48,478 bases of DNA, taken from positions 1 to 48,478 of the forward strand of contig BQJN01000025.1 of NCBI GenBank assembly GCA_021604725.1. Direction: 5' to 3'. The notes under the pieces were generated by a model. It was not told the origin of the DNA, made no database searches, and saw only the letters and a program-made list of their open reading frames with translations. The DNA comes from Lysobacteraceae bacterium (GTDB taxonomy: Bacteria > Pseudomonadota > Gammaproteobacteria > Xanthomonadales > BQJN01). Each line of letters starts with the position of its first letter. Within the stretch, counting starts at the first letter, position 1. Of the stretch, positions 9,524-16,810 are shown in pieces. Made by a program: the position numbers and the translations under genes.

Positions 9524-10711
9524 ATGCTTAGAAGAAACGCGCCTATTTTTTTAATCGTAATCATGATGGCAAGCCCGGCCTGGGCTCAGGAGGTTCAATC
9601 CCTCGAGCATGACCGCAATGTAATATTTAATTCCCTGGTTCAAGTGGATGCGGATACCTACGCACTGGCCTATTCGGGCGATGGAAGTACCGCTTTCAAG
9701 ACGTTTACCATTTCAGCTGACGGGTCGACGATCACCCAGGTTCAGTCTGTTGCGCATGACCCCAACGAAGGAGAATTTTATTCCCTGGTTCAAGTGGATG
9801 GGGATACCTACGCACTGGCCTACATGTCAAACGACGGCGGCGGGGCTATCAGAGGGCGCGTCAGTTTCAGCGGGGTCATCAAGACGTTTACCATTCCGGC
9901 GGACGGGTCGACGATCACGCAGGTTCAATCTCTTGAGCATGACGCCGTCATTGGAGAATACAATTCCCTGACTCAAGTGGATGCGGATACCTACGCACTG
10001 GCCTATACGGGAGATAACAACGACGGATTCATTAAAACGTTTACCATTCCGGCTGACGGATCGACGATCACGCAGGTTCAATCTCTTGAGCATGACACCT
10101 CGTTTGGTCGAGATAACTCCCTGGTTCAAGTGGATGCGGATACCTACGCGTTGGCCTACACGGGCGCTGGGAGCGACGGGTTTATCAAGACGTTTACCAT
10201 TTCGGCGGACGGGTCGACGATCACGCAGGTTCAGACTCTTGAGCATGACACCTTGTTTGGTCGAAACAATTCCCTGGTTCAAGTGGATGCGGATACCTAT
10301 GCGCTGGCCTACACGGGCGATGGGGTCGACGGATTTATCAAGACGTTTACCATTCCGGCGGACGGGTCGACGATCACGCAGGTTCAATCCCTTGAGCATG
10401 ACACCGTCAGCGGACAATACAATTCCCTGACTCAAGTGGATACGGATACCTACGCACTAGCCTACGCGGGCGATGGGGACGACGGTTTCCTGAAGACGTT
10501 TACCATTCCGGCTGACGGGTCGACGATCACGCAGGTTGAATCTCTTGAGCATGACACCTTGCTCGGTCGATATAATTCCCTGGTTCAAGTGGATGCGGAT
10601 ACCTATGCACTAGCCTACAACGGCGATGCGAACGACGGGTTAATCAAAACGTTTACCATTCACGCCGGCGGAATGTTGCCAGTGACGCTGGAATCGTTCT
10701 CGGTAGATTGA
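9524..10711 (+). CDS. Secreted protein of seven 51-residue repeats
   Basis: 395 residues with a clear signal peptide (MLRRN, hydrophobic stretch, ASPAWA|QE) and a GGGGG ribosome site seven bases before the ATG. The mature protein is almost entirely seven repeats of about 51 residues. The consensus contains SLEHD, NSLVQVDADTYALAY, DGFIKTFTI and ADGSTITQVQ; the second unit carries an extra ~11 residues. The DNA repeat (153 bp) is nearly identical between units, which points to recent expansion or conversion. Seven units with alternating beta-strand character suggest a seven-bladed propeller (inference). No catalytic residues are recognisable. The C-terminus, LPVTLESFSVD, recurs in the exported protein at 11094. 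A terminator follows at 10761. Confidence 0.85.
   Translation: MLRRNAPIFLIVIMMASPAWAQEVQSLEHDRNVIFNSLVQVDADTYALAYSGDGSTAFKTFTISADGSTITQVQSVAHDPNEGEFYSLVQVDGDTYALAYMSNDGGGAIRGRVSFSGVIKTFTIPADGSTITQVQSLEHDAVIGEYNSLTQVDADTYALAYTGDNNDGFIKTFTIPADGSTITQVQSLEHDTSFGRDNSLVQVDADTYALAYTGAGSDGFIKTFTISADGSTITQVQTLEHDTLFGRNNSLVQVDADTYALAYTGDGVDGFIKTFTIPADGSTITQVQSLEHDTVSGQYNSLTQVDTDTYALAYAGDGDDGFLKTFTIPADGSTITQVESLEHDTLLGRYNSLVQVDADTYALAYNGDANDGLIKTFTIHAGGMLPVTLESFSVD
9590..10680 (+). repeat. Seven tandem 153-bp coding repeats
   Basis: In-frame direct repeats inside the secreted protein gene. Landmarks such as TTGAGCATGACACC recur at a 153-base spacing (10086, 10239 and so on), with short variable patches just after the Asp-Thr and Thr-Gly-Asp codons. 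Unit two is longer (insertion near 9826-9880). Confidence 0.9.
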
Positions 10712-10760
10712 CAGACAATACAGAGTTGAAAACTGATTCTAGCTGTCCTTAGCTCGTCTC

Positions 10761-10801
10761 AGGGCAGTGAGAGATAAGAACACCCCTGTTGCCCTTTTTT
10801 T
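10761..10801 (+). terminator. Probable intrinsic terminator after the repeat protein
   Basis: AGGGCA pairs with TGCCCT across a 24-base loop and is followed directly by a run of seven T (10795-10801). It sits about 50 bases after the stop of the repeat protein and just before the small membrane ORF. The loop is long, so confidence is moderate. Confidence 0.55.
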
Positions 10802-10826
10802 GTGAACCAACACTGGGGAGGTTCAC

Positions 10827-11006
10827 ATGATCACAAAGAAGTCATTTTGCGGCGCATTGTATTTGTGGGTGTTAATTGCAATAGCGTTTTATGCTTTTTT
10901 TCAACAGCGCCAAACGCTCCGCAAGGCGCGTATTGGCAAAAGTAGCGTGGCGCTATCGATCGGCGAGGGGGCGGTATACACACTCCCTACCAATACTTGC
11001 GTTTGA
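10827..11006 (+). CDS. 59-residue single-helix membrane peptide
   Basis: ATG at 10827 with a strong ribosome site, GGGGAGG, five bases upstream. The product starts MITKKSFCGA, has one hydrophobic helix (about residues 10-25, LYLWVLIAIAFYAFF) and a basic patch QQRQTLRKAR, then a short tail ending TNTCV and a TGA. The positive-inside rule and Lys residues on both sides leave topology open. It lies between two exported-protein genes that share a C-terminal tail. No family is recognised; the ribosome site is the main support. Confidence 0.55.
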   Translation: MITKKSFCGALYLWVLIAIAFYAFFQQRQTLRKARIGKSSVALSIGEGAVYTLPTNTCV

Positions 11007-11093
11007 TGATGACCGCTGGTAGACCATTACGCTTTGACGGTCGTTCAAAAGCGTTGCATACTAACCCGTCGCACCATTAACGAAAATAATGTC

Positions 11094-11498
11094 ATGAACC
11101 CGCGACCCACTCTCGGCGTACTGCTGGCTATTGCCTCTGGTATGGGGAACGCCGGCACCCCGCCCACCTGTACCATCACGGCACCAGCGCCGCAGATGAC
11201 GGTTCCCGCATCCCCTGTACTCATCGAGTACACTGCCAATGCCGTACCGGGACTGCTAGCAGCACACTACGAATATAGCGCTGGAGGAGGTGGATTTGAG
11301 AATGCGTCCGCGGTTGGAGGGACGGCAAACCCAGAGTTTGTCAATTCGGGGGCGAATAGCTGGCAATGGGATGCTGCAGCCGACGGCGTCGTTGGTCAGG
11401 ACGTAGATTTTAGGTTGACGTTAACGGACATAAATTCCGAGACAACCACCTGTTATCTTAGTCTACCGGTGGAACTGCTGAGCTATTCGGTTGATTAG
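11094..11498 (+). CDS. Small exported protein, Ig-like, with LPV-x-L tail
   Basis: About 134 residues from ATG 11094 (an in-frame ATG at 11034 would add 20 charged residues in front of the signal sequence). Signal peptide MNPRPTLGVLLAIASGMGNAG, then CTITAPAPQMTVPASPVLIEYTAN, which resembles the start of an Ig-like or fibronectin-like beta sandwich. Two Cys (about residues 26 and 122) could form a disulfide. The last eleven residues, LPVELLSYSVD, match the end of the upstream repeat protein. The role is unknown; extracellular or envelope location is inferred. The ribosome site is weak. Confidence 0.6.
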   Translation: MNPRPTLGVLLAIASGMGNAGTPPTCTITAPAPQMTVPASPVLIEYTANAVPGLLAAHYEYSAGGGGFENASAVGGTANPEFVNSGANSWQWDAAADGVVGQDVDFRLTLTDINSETTTCYLSLPVELLSYSVD

Positions 11499-11865
11499 TG
11501 CCGAGTGAGACTCCTGGCAGGCTTTTGGAACTCTACGCTGGCGGCGCGATAAAGGCGTCAAAACTGCTCTCAAAATACTCATTTACTTGAGCTATCGGCG
11601 CTTACGCTAGTGTGGCCCGTTTCGGGAAAGTGATTGTAAATATTTCCCGCAAAGGTAGGAATTACCTATTGATGCCGTGAGCATACCCGCTTAAAGCGCG
11701 GGGAAATCGGCACAAAGTTCAGACGAACACTTCTCTTTCCCGAGCGACCCGGCCAGTTGCAAGCGTTGGCACGATACTTGCTCCAAGCCTAAGTGAGTGG
11801 GCTACGTGTTGACTAGGCAAATTACGTTGCTTGCTCAAAACCACTACCACCAACAGGAGAAGGAA
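11499..11865. other. Intergenic region upstream of the DUF1328 gene
   Basis: 367 bases. The only clear element is the sigma-54 promoter at 11767-11782 (listed separately). The transcript leader would include a short in-frame extension from ATG 11797, judged not to be translated because a strong ribosome site precedes ATG 11866. I see nothing else. Confidence 0.5.
11767..11782 (+). promoter_or_regulatory. Consensus sigma-54 (RpoN) promoter
   Basis: TGGCACG-ATAC-TTGCT matches the -24/-12 consensus TGGCACG-N4-TTGC at every fixed base, with GG at 11768-11769 and GC at 11780-11781. The expected start of transcription is around 11793, giving a leader of roughly 70 bases to the DUF1328 start at 11866. 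An enhancer-binding activator site could not be identified upstream. Confidence 0.75.
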
Positions 11866-12027
11866 ATGTTCAATTGGGCTTTTATATTTCTTGTCGTCGC
11901 CATCGTAGCTGCGGTCTTGGGTTTCAGCGGAATCGCTGGTGCTGCTACCAACATCGCATGGATTCTGTTCGTCGTCGGACTGATCGTTGCAGCTGTGTTC
12001 TTCATTCGCGGAAGAAGCAGCGTGTGA
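11866..12027 (+). CDS. UPF0391/DUF1328 small membrane protein (YtjA-like)
   Basis: 53 residues, the family's usual length. It starts [20 protein letters not shown] and has a second helix around [18 protein letters not shown] before a basic RGRSSV end. The glycine-rich GFSGIAGAA between the helices is the family hallmark. ATG 11866 has AGGAGAAGG immediately upstream, which decides the start. It is a two-helix inner-membrane protein often linked to envelope or general stress. Here a sigma-54 promoter lies in front and a 15-bp hairpin behind, so it is a single-gene unit. Confidence 0.9.
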   Translation: MFNWAFIFLVVAIVAAVLGFSGIAGAATNIAWILFVVGLIVAAVFFIRGRSSV

Positions 12028-12032
12028 ACCTC

Positions 12033-12067
12033 GCCTGGCGATGGCTGTCGGCCAGCCATCGCCAGGC
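12033..12067 (+). terminator. Perfect 15-bp hairpin after the DUF1328 gene
   Basis: GCCTGGCGATGGCTG (12033-12047) and its exact complement (12053-12067) flank a five-base TCGGC loop, five bases after the stop codon. There is no T-run, so it may be a Rho-independent-like stabiliser or a terminator acting with weak tail bases. Confidence 0.6.
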
Positions 12068-12243
12068 CTCTGCCCAACACCGTACGAGGTGTCTTGCTAC
12101 ACGAAGGCTCTAATGTAACATGGCGGCACGGGTTGCAAGATACCGAGGAACATATTGCAATGGTCGCTGATGCTGGATAACAACTGAGGGCGGATCGTGT
12201 CGGAATTTGAGCACTATAGATCAGCAGAAAATCGGAACCGCGT

Positions 12244-13710
12244 ATGAATACACAAGGTGAGAAGTGCGGAGTTGCTAGCGACTATCCGAAAGCCTCGAAC
12301 GTTGGTCACGGCAAGCAGGGGACCATCGTCGCTGTTCTGTTGAGTTTGTCGGTTCTCATGTTGACGCCTTTCGATACTGGATTGGCGCAGCAAATATCGG
12401 ATGAGTCCGCAGCCGACAAAGCATCGGAAACGATCAGCACCGTAGATTTGCCCGCCGATGACGATATCAAGGCGCGCATCGAAGGCATCTATTCCCAAAT
12501 AGATGCGCTCTCGGCCGTTGAAGTCACGGTCCGCGACGGGGTCGTGATTTTGTCAGGCTCTGTCTCCAATGAAGCGCAGGCCGTGCGAGCGATCACGTTG
12601 GCAGAACGGCTGCAAGGCGTAGTTACCGTCGACGATGGCATAAACCGAATCCTCGATCTTGAGGGCAATGTTGTCCCCCTGGTGGATCAATTCAGGGCAG
12701 ATCTGACCCGCTGGACTTACGCCTTGCCGCTAATTGCTCTGGCGATCTTCATCTTCATTCTAGTCGCCTACGCCGGACACCGGCTGGCAAAATGGTCGAG
12801 CCTGTGGCAACGACTTTCGCCAAACCCGTTTCTTGGCGAACTGCTCGGTCAGGCAGTGAGAATTGTGACCATCGTGTTTGGTTTGGTATTGGCACTGAAC
12901 CTGCTAGGCGCGACGGCACTTGTCGGTACAATCCTGGGCGGTGCAGGCGTCGTCGGGCTGGCCATTGGCTTCGCCGTACGCGATACGCTGGAGAACTATA
13001 TCTCAAGCATCATGCTGAGCTTGCGCCAACCGTTTCGTGCCAATGATCATGTGGTTATTGGAGACAATGAGGGCAAGGTCGTCAGGCTGACCTCGCGTGC
13101 AACGGTTTTGATGACGCTCGACGGAAACCACCTGAGAATCCCCAACTCACAAGTCTTCAAGGCAGTCATCCTCAACTACACCAGCAACCCGGAACGCCGG
13201 TTCACGTTTGACCTCGGTGTCGACGCTGATGATGACCCCATCGAAGCGATGGCTGTGGGGGTGGACTCGTTGAGCAAGCTGCCATTTGTCCTTGATGATC
13301 CTGAACCGAATGCAATCATCAGCACGGTGGGCGACTCCAATATCGTGATCACGTTCATGGCCTGGGTTGATCAACGAACCAGCGATTTCGGCAAGTCACG
13401 AAGCCTGGCGATTCGTGCCGCCAAAGCAGTGCTTGAGGAAGCAGGCTTTACCTTACCCGAACCCATCTATCGACTGCGAATTGACCCAAGGGAATGGAAT
13501 GCCGCACCAACTGCAAATGTCGCCCAGGCAACCAAGGCCAAGAGCGAAGCCCCCACCGTGGACAAGAAGGGCTCCCCATTGAACGACTCCGACGCCGTTG
13601 AGGCAATGATGGACGTGTCACCGGACAGACACCTTGAAGACAAGGTCAACGAAGAACGAACGCTCAACACCGACAGTGATTTGCTCGACAATGACCGACC
13701 GATCGAATAG
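12244..13710 (+). CDS. MscS-family mechanosensitive channel with N-terminal BON domain
   Basis: 488 residues. Signal-like helix at about 28-48, BON domain about 72-140 (IKARIEGIYSQIDALSAVEVTVRDGVVILSGSV...), helices at about 158-178 and 203-225, glycine/alanine-rich pore helix at about 227-260 (TILGGAGVVGLAIGFAVRDTLENYISS), then the beta-domain (ANDHVVIGDNEGKVV... RIPNSQVF). The C-terminal ~90 residues are polar and low-complexity. It releases solutes on membrane tension. The BON domain would lie in the periplasm and could contact phospholipid or peptidoglycan (inference). It stands alone; ATG 12244 lacks a strong ribosome site. Confidence 0.93.
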   Translation: MNTQGEKCGVASDYPKASNVGHGKQGTIVAVLLSLSVLMLTPFDTGLAQQISDESAADKASETISTVDLPADDDIKARIEGIYSQIDALSAVEVTVRDGVVILSGSVSNEAQAVRAITLAERLQGVVTVDDGINRILDLEGNVVPLVDQFRADLTRWTYALPLIALAIFIFILVAYAGHRLAKWSSLWQRLSPNPFLGELLGQAVRIVTIVFGLVLALNLLGATALVGTILGGAGVVGLAIGFAVRDTLENYISSIMLSLRQPFRANDHVVIGDNEGKVVRLTSRATVLMTLDGNHLRIPNSQVFKAVILNYTSNPERRFTFDLGVDADDDPIEAMAVGVDSLSKLPFVLDDPEPNAIISTVGDSNIVITFMAWVDQRTSDFGKSRSLAIRAAKAVLEEAGFTLPEPIYRLRIDPREWNAAPTANVAQATKAKSEAPTVDKKGSPLNDSDAVEAMMDVSPDRHLEDKVNEERTLNTDSDLLDNDRPIE

Positions 13711-13739
13711 CTGCGCAGGGTTGTAAAGACGGAGTCCGC

Positions 13740-13860
13740 ACTGTGATGCGGAAACTGGGGCTACCCCGAACTGAGGGATTTGTCCTACAGACAAATCGAC
13801 GGCGAGGTGTCCTCACTTCTCCTCCTCTGAGCAGAGGGTGTCCCGGACCGGACTATGAAA
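13740..13860. repeat. Dispersed repeat: GAGGGATTT...CCTACAGACAAA plus GTGTCC motifs
   Basis: The stretch CTGAGGGATTTGTCCTACAG then ACAAATCGACGG (about 13770-13803) recurs, diverged, at about 15585-15615 (TTGAGGGATTTTTCCTACAG, ACAAACCGGCGG). It is followed by two GTGTCC boxes (13806 and 13831). Related GTGTCC boxes occur at 16345, 16635, 18248 and 26642, and inverted at 15574. No coding capacity. Probably a relic of a repeat family or mobile element. Confidence 0.55.
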
Positions 13861-13978
13861 CTGGGCAGTTCGGGCGACGGTTTTGCGCTCTTATGTTGAC
13901 GCGCAGTAGAGTCACCTAAATTATACAGGATACAGCTAGGCGAAACGTCGCTGGCTGCCAGGTGAAGAGGGTGGAGAG

Positions 13979-15196
13979 ATGCATGAAGGTGGGACTATTC
14001 TGAGCCAATGCTCAGACGTGCACTGTCGTGAGGGCAATCTTGATATAAAGTCGTACGGGAGCATTCTAAAGGCACATTTATTGCTTTTTGATCACATTGC
14101 CATTCCGGCAACCCAGTTTCTTAGCAACCGATACTTGTTCGGGCTATTGGGAAATGATGCAGATCTTCGTCGTTGTCTCCGTATCCGAGACGGCCGGACA
14201 AGGAGTCCGTTGCAGCCGGTTTCATTCGGATTTGACAATTTCTCGGAAATTGCAGAAAAAATGGTTTCAACGCAGACCGGTCACTCTCTCGGTTCGTCAA
14301 AAATGTTGGAACTGCACGCAGCGCGACTGGATGAGGCCAAAGCTGGCCCGTTACCAAGGAGAGACCAATGTTCGTTTCGTAAAGACTTTTGGGGTGCCTT
14401 CATGATCGGTACTGGGGCAATTCTGGAAGACACTTCGGTGTCCTCTCAGGCTAGATCGAATTTCGAAAACCTCAAGTCGTGGGTCTCACAGACAGTCAAC
14501 CCAGAGAATTTTACGCAGACTCAAGCTCGTCGGTGGGTAGAGACCAATTGGCAAGGCGATGTGAGAATGCCCTATCTCGCGATCGACTCGCTTTATCAAT
14601 TCGCGTTTGCCCAACCTCTGGACTCCTCTTATTTTGGCCTTGCAGATGGCGAAGACTCGACTAAGCCGCTTCTTGCGCTGTGGAACGCAAGCGAACAGCG
14701 ATTTGGAGATAGCAACACTAATGGATCAAGTATGAAGCGGAACTTAGATATTGGTGAGCTCATCACGAACTTCCCATTGAGTGTGCTGGAAGAACTGCCA
14801 TTAGGCGTGCTGGTTGAACTCCGGGAGACACCAGCCTTTGCCCGTCTCCGCGCATATTTGAACGATCTGATTGACCGCAAAACGACTGCGAACTTAAGCC
14901 GGGCGAAGGACGCATTCGATGATTGCGCCGAGGCAATAAGGGAAGTGTTAGAACACAAGGACGCGAGAATGTGGAAGGAGTACAAGCAAAAAATTGGAGA
15001 GGAGCTCATGCGAATCACCATAAAGCAGGATGAAACCCGAGCTCTGAGGATGATCGAGCTTGTGAGCCCGCTGAAAACGATCATTCGCATTTCAACTACT
15101 GCAAGAATGAGGCAACTCCAAGGCGACCCAGTCAGCGATTTAAACTTGCAACAACTCAAGGTCGACTTGGCCAATCTCGTCGGGCGGTATGAATAG
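13979..15196 (+). CDS. Hypothetical accessory protein (405 residues)
   Basis: I do not recognise a family. ATG 13979 is preceded by GAGGGTGGAGAG. The product is soluble, with no signal peptide or transmembrane helix. The N-terminal ~130 residues are mixed alpha/beta (GSILKAHLLLFDHIAIPATQ), and the C-terminal ~150 residues are strongly helical and charged (DLIDRKTTANLSRAKDAFDD, then MWKEYKQKIGEELMRITI). Codon use looks more AT-rich than the neighbouring channel gene. Dispersed GTGTCC repeats flank it on both sides in opposite orientation. This context suggests a mobile or defence-type accessory gene, but no function can be assigned. Confidence 0.6.
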   Translation: MHEGGTILSQCSDVHCREGNLDIKSYGSILKAHLLLFDHIAIPATQFLSNRYLFGLLGNDADLRRCLRIRDGRTRSPLQPVSFGFDNFSEIAEKMVSTQTGHSLGSSKMLELHAARLDEAKAGPLPRRDQCSFRKDFWGAFMIGTGAILEDTSVSSQARSNFENLKSWVSQTVNPENFTQTQARRWVETNWQGDVRMPYLAIDSLYQFAFAQPLDSSYFGLADGEDSTKPLLALWNASEQRFGDSNTNGSSMKRNLDIGELITNFPLSVLEELPLGVLVELRETPAFARLRAYLNDLIDRKTTANLSRAKDAFDDCAEAIREVLEHKDARMWKEYKQKIGEELMRITIKQDETRALRMIELVSPLKTIIRISTTARMRQLQGDPVSDLNLQQLKVDLANLVGRYE

Positions 15197-15825
15197 ATTG
15201 AAGCATCCCTAGCATCCCTGGACATATATGGACGCCTGTGTGCCTTGAACGAAGCCACTGACGGATCAGTTGCTTCTTGCTGTATTGAAGATGAGGGAAG
15301 GCCCCTCGGCATCGCCTATCAAGGAGGGGGTGTCAAACCGCTCTGAGCTGCAACGGTAAAGAGTCTTTGTGGTGGGCGTCAGAGAAAAGGCCGGCGCAGA
15401 GCTGGTCAGGTATGAAATAGCGAGACGAACGCAAGTGAATCACTGTCAAAGTGTCGAGAATTATCTACGTGATTGTCAAAACCGACCGCTGGGCGTTTGG
15501 TCGGGACGAGTCTGGCGGCAGCCTGAATTGCTGGCCAGGCGGCATCCGGCACAGAGGTGGCATGAGGTCAGGGACACCCCAAATTGAGGGATTTTTCCTA
15601 CAGACAAACCGGCGGTGATTTGGCAAAGTAGGGCACTAACTGAACAGGGTGAAGCCGCGTCGGTATGGGGTGACTAACGTCACGCCGTGCGGCTGAACGC
15701 CCCGACATGGATGTCGGGGCTGGGGGTTCAATCGTAGCTCATACGTTTCGCTATGGATGGCAAAACCGAGGTTGCATTCGGAGTACCAAACAGAGCAACT
15801 CAACCCTCGGCGACTAACGAGGAAT

Positions 15826-15881
15826 GCTAGCGGTTGTGCTGTTGCTGTCTCCGTTTGTGAGTATGGAGCGGCCATCCCTGG
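15826..15881 (+). repeat. 56-bp direct repeat, copy 1
   Basis: Starts GCTAGCGGTTGTGCTGTTGC and ends GGCCATCCCTGGC. It matches 16420-16476 with only two or three substitutions. Confidence 0.75.
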
Positions 15882-15952
15882 CTAAACGAATGAGCTCTAT
15901 GCGTGGGTCCAGCCTGCACCTCCGTGTGCAGTCGTTCGCCAGCACGGCGTGA

Positions 15953-16285
15953 TCAATATCACCCCGTATTCATGCCGGCTCACCCGCCGGAGCTACCACC
16001 CATCTTGTCGCGGCTTGGGACGAGTACGTGAAATACATCGGTAGCGACGACAAACGACTAGTTCACCATACCGCCGCAGCGATCCAGAGATTTGCCAAGG
16101 CGGTGAAGAAAAAATTCTTCAAGAACTACCGAGAACTCGGCAGTATGTACCACGCCAGCGGTTAGCTCTACCTTTCAAATCCCACCCTGCTGCTTCGGGT
16201 ATACCCCGAGCGTTTGTATGCCTCCGTCAAAGTAAAAAGCAATGATTTCGGCGTGCTCGAGCGCAATCTACGGGGATTTGGATAG
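15953..16285 (+). pseudogene. Gene relic with in-frame amber codon
   Basis: A frame open from 15953 to TAG 16163-16165 encodes 70 residues of plausible protein (WDEYVKYIGSDDKRLVHHTA, then IQRFAKAVKKKFFKNYREL). The same frame continues after the TAG for 39 codons to TAG 16283 (NPTLLLRVYPERLYASV, then SNDFGVLERNLRGFG). The tail is duplicated about 290 bases downstream at 16490-16575. No clear start codon precedes it other than GTG 16028. I do not recognise the parent family. It is best read as an eroded gene fragment; a translated short product or readthrough is less likely. Confidence 0.4.
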
Positions 16286-16360
16286 CGGGGGGAGGTTGGG
16301 GCGGCAATCCCCTACGCAACCGTGTTATTTTTGCCTTTCAAATCGAGGGTGTCCTCGCTT
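16192..16360 (+). repeat. ~168-bp direct repeat, copy 1
   Basis: Runs from CTTCGGGTATACCCCGAGCG through CGGCGTGCTCGAGCGC and GGTTGGGGCGGCAATCC to CAAATCGAGGGTGTCC. The second copy is 16481-16648. The first ~90 bases encode the same peptide end, ERL.A.V..KSNDFGVLERN, in both copies. Confidence 0.8.
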
Positions 16361-16419
16361 CTTTGTCGCTTCTTTGCCGGAATAATCGGTAACTGTCAGA
16401 TCGGGTCGCGACTACTACA

Positions 16420-16476
16420 GCTAGCAGTTGTGCTGTTGCTGTCTCCGTTTGTGAGTATGGAACGGCCATCCCTGGC
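16420..16476 (+). repeat. 56-bp direct repeat, copy 2
   Basis: Second copy of 15826-15881. It lies immediately upstream of copy 2 of the ~168-bp repeat, so the 16420-16648 block joins two sequences that are apart in the first location. Confidence 0.75.
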
Positions 16477-16480
16477 GATG

Positions 16481-16648
16481 CTTTGGGTATACGCCGAGCG
16501 TTTGTGTGCCTACGTCCCAATAAAGAGCAATGATTTCGGCGTGCTCGAGCGCAATCTACGGGGATTCGGATAGCGAGGGGAGGTTGGGGCGGCAATCCCC
16601 TACGCAACCGTGTTATTTTTGCCTTTCAAATCGAGGGTGTCCTCACTT
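16481..16648 (+). repeat. ~168-bp direct repeat, copy 2
   Basis: Second copy of 16192-16360, ending in the same TCGAGGGTGTCCTC box. The copies differ mainly at third codon positions and in the segment CCTCCGTCAAAG / CCTACGTCCCAA. Confidence 0.8.
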
Positions 16649-16767
16649 GTTTTGATATCGGCCCGCAAGAGATATCAGCGAGCCCGCGATAGACATCAGG
16701 CGTGGCAGGAAGATTCGTAATTCGATTATTCGATTGGTGCTGGATAGAACCCAACGCTGAAGCGCTG

Positions 16768-16799
16768 TGGTGGACGTCCACAAGGCTGGATGTCCACCA
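16768..16799 (-). other. Hairpin downstream of the membrane-protein gene
   Basis: TGGTGGAC (16768-16775) pairs with GTCCACCA (16792-16799) across 16 bases, 12 bases after the - strand gene's stop. There is no T-run. The arm TGGATGTCCA is shared with a hairpin at 20741-20768, also downstream of a - strand gene. Confidence 0.5.
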
Positions 16800-16810
16800 A
16801 ATTCAATCAT

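Larger units (their letters stand above)
15197..16810. other. Repeat-rich region with gene relics
   Basis: 1.6 kb with no intact gene. It holds an inverted GTGTCC-type repeat near 15567-15615, a pseudogene at 15953-16285 with an internal TAG, a 56-bp repeat (15826-15881 and 16420-16476) and a ~168-bp repeat (16192-16360 and 16481-16648). A patch at 16382-16412 recurs near 25700-25735. A hairpin at 16768-16799 closes the region next to the - strand membrane-protein gene. It looks like an insertion hotspot containing eroded elements. Confidence 0.6.

Noticed and set aside
9827..10435. Long - strand open frame opposite the repeat protein
   Set aside because: It is an antisense shadow created by the 153-bp repeats, without a ribosome site. 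The + strand frame has the signal peptide and ribosome site.
15953..16285. Stop-codon readthrough or recoding (pyrrolysine) at TAG 16163
   Set aside because: A single relic in a region full of decayed repeats, and gammaproteobacteria generally lack Pyl machinery. Pseudogene decay is simpler.
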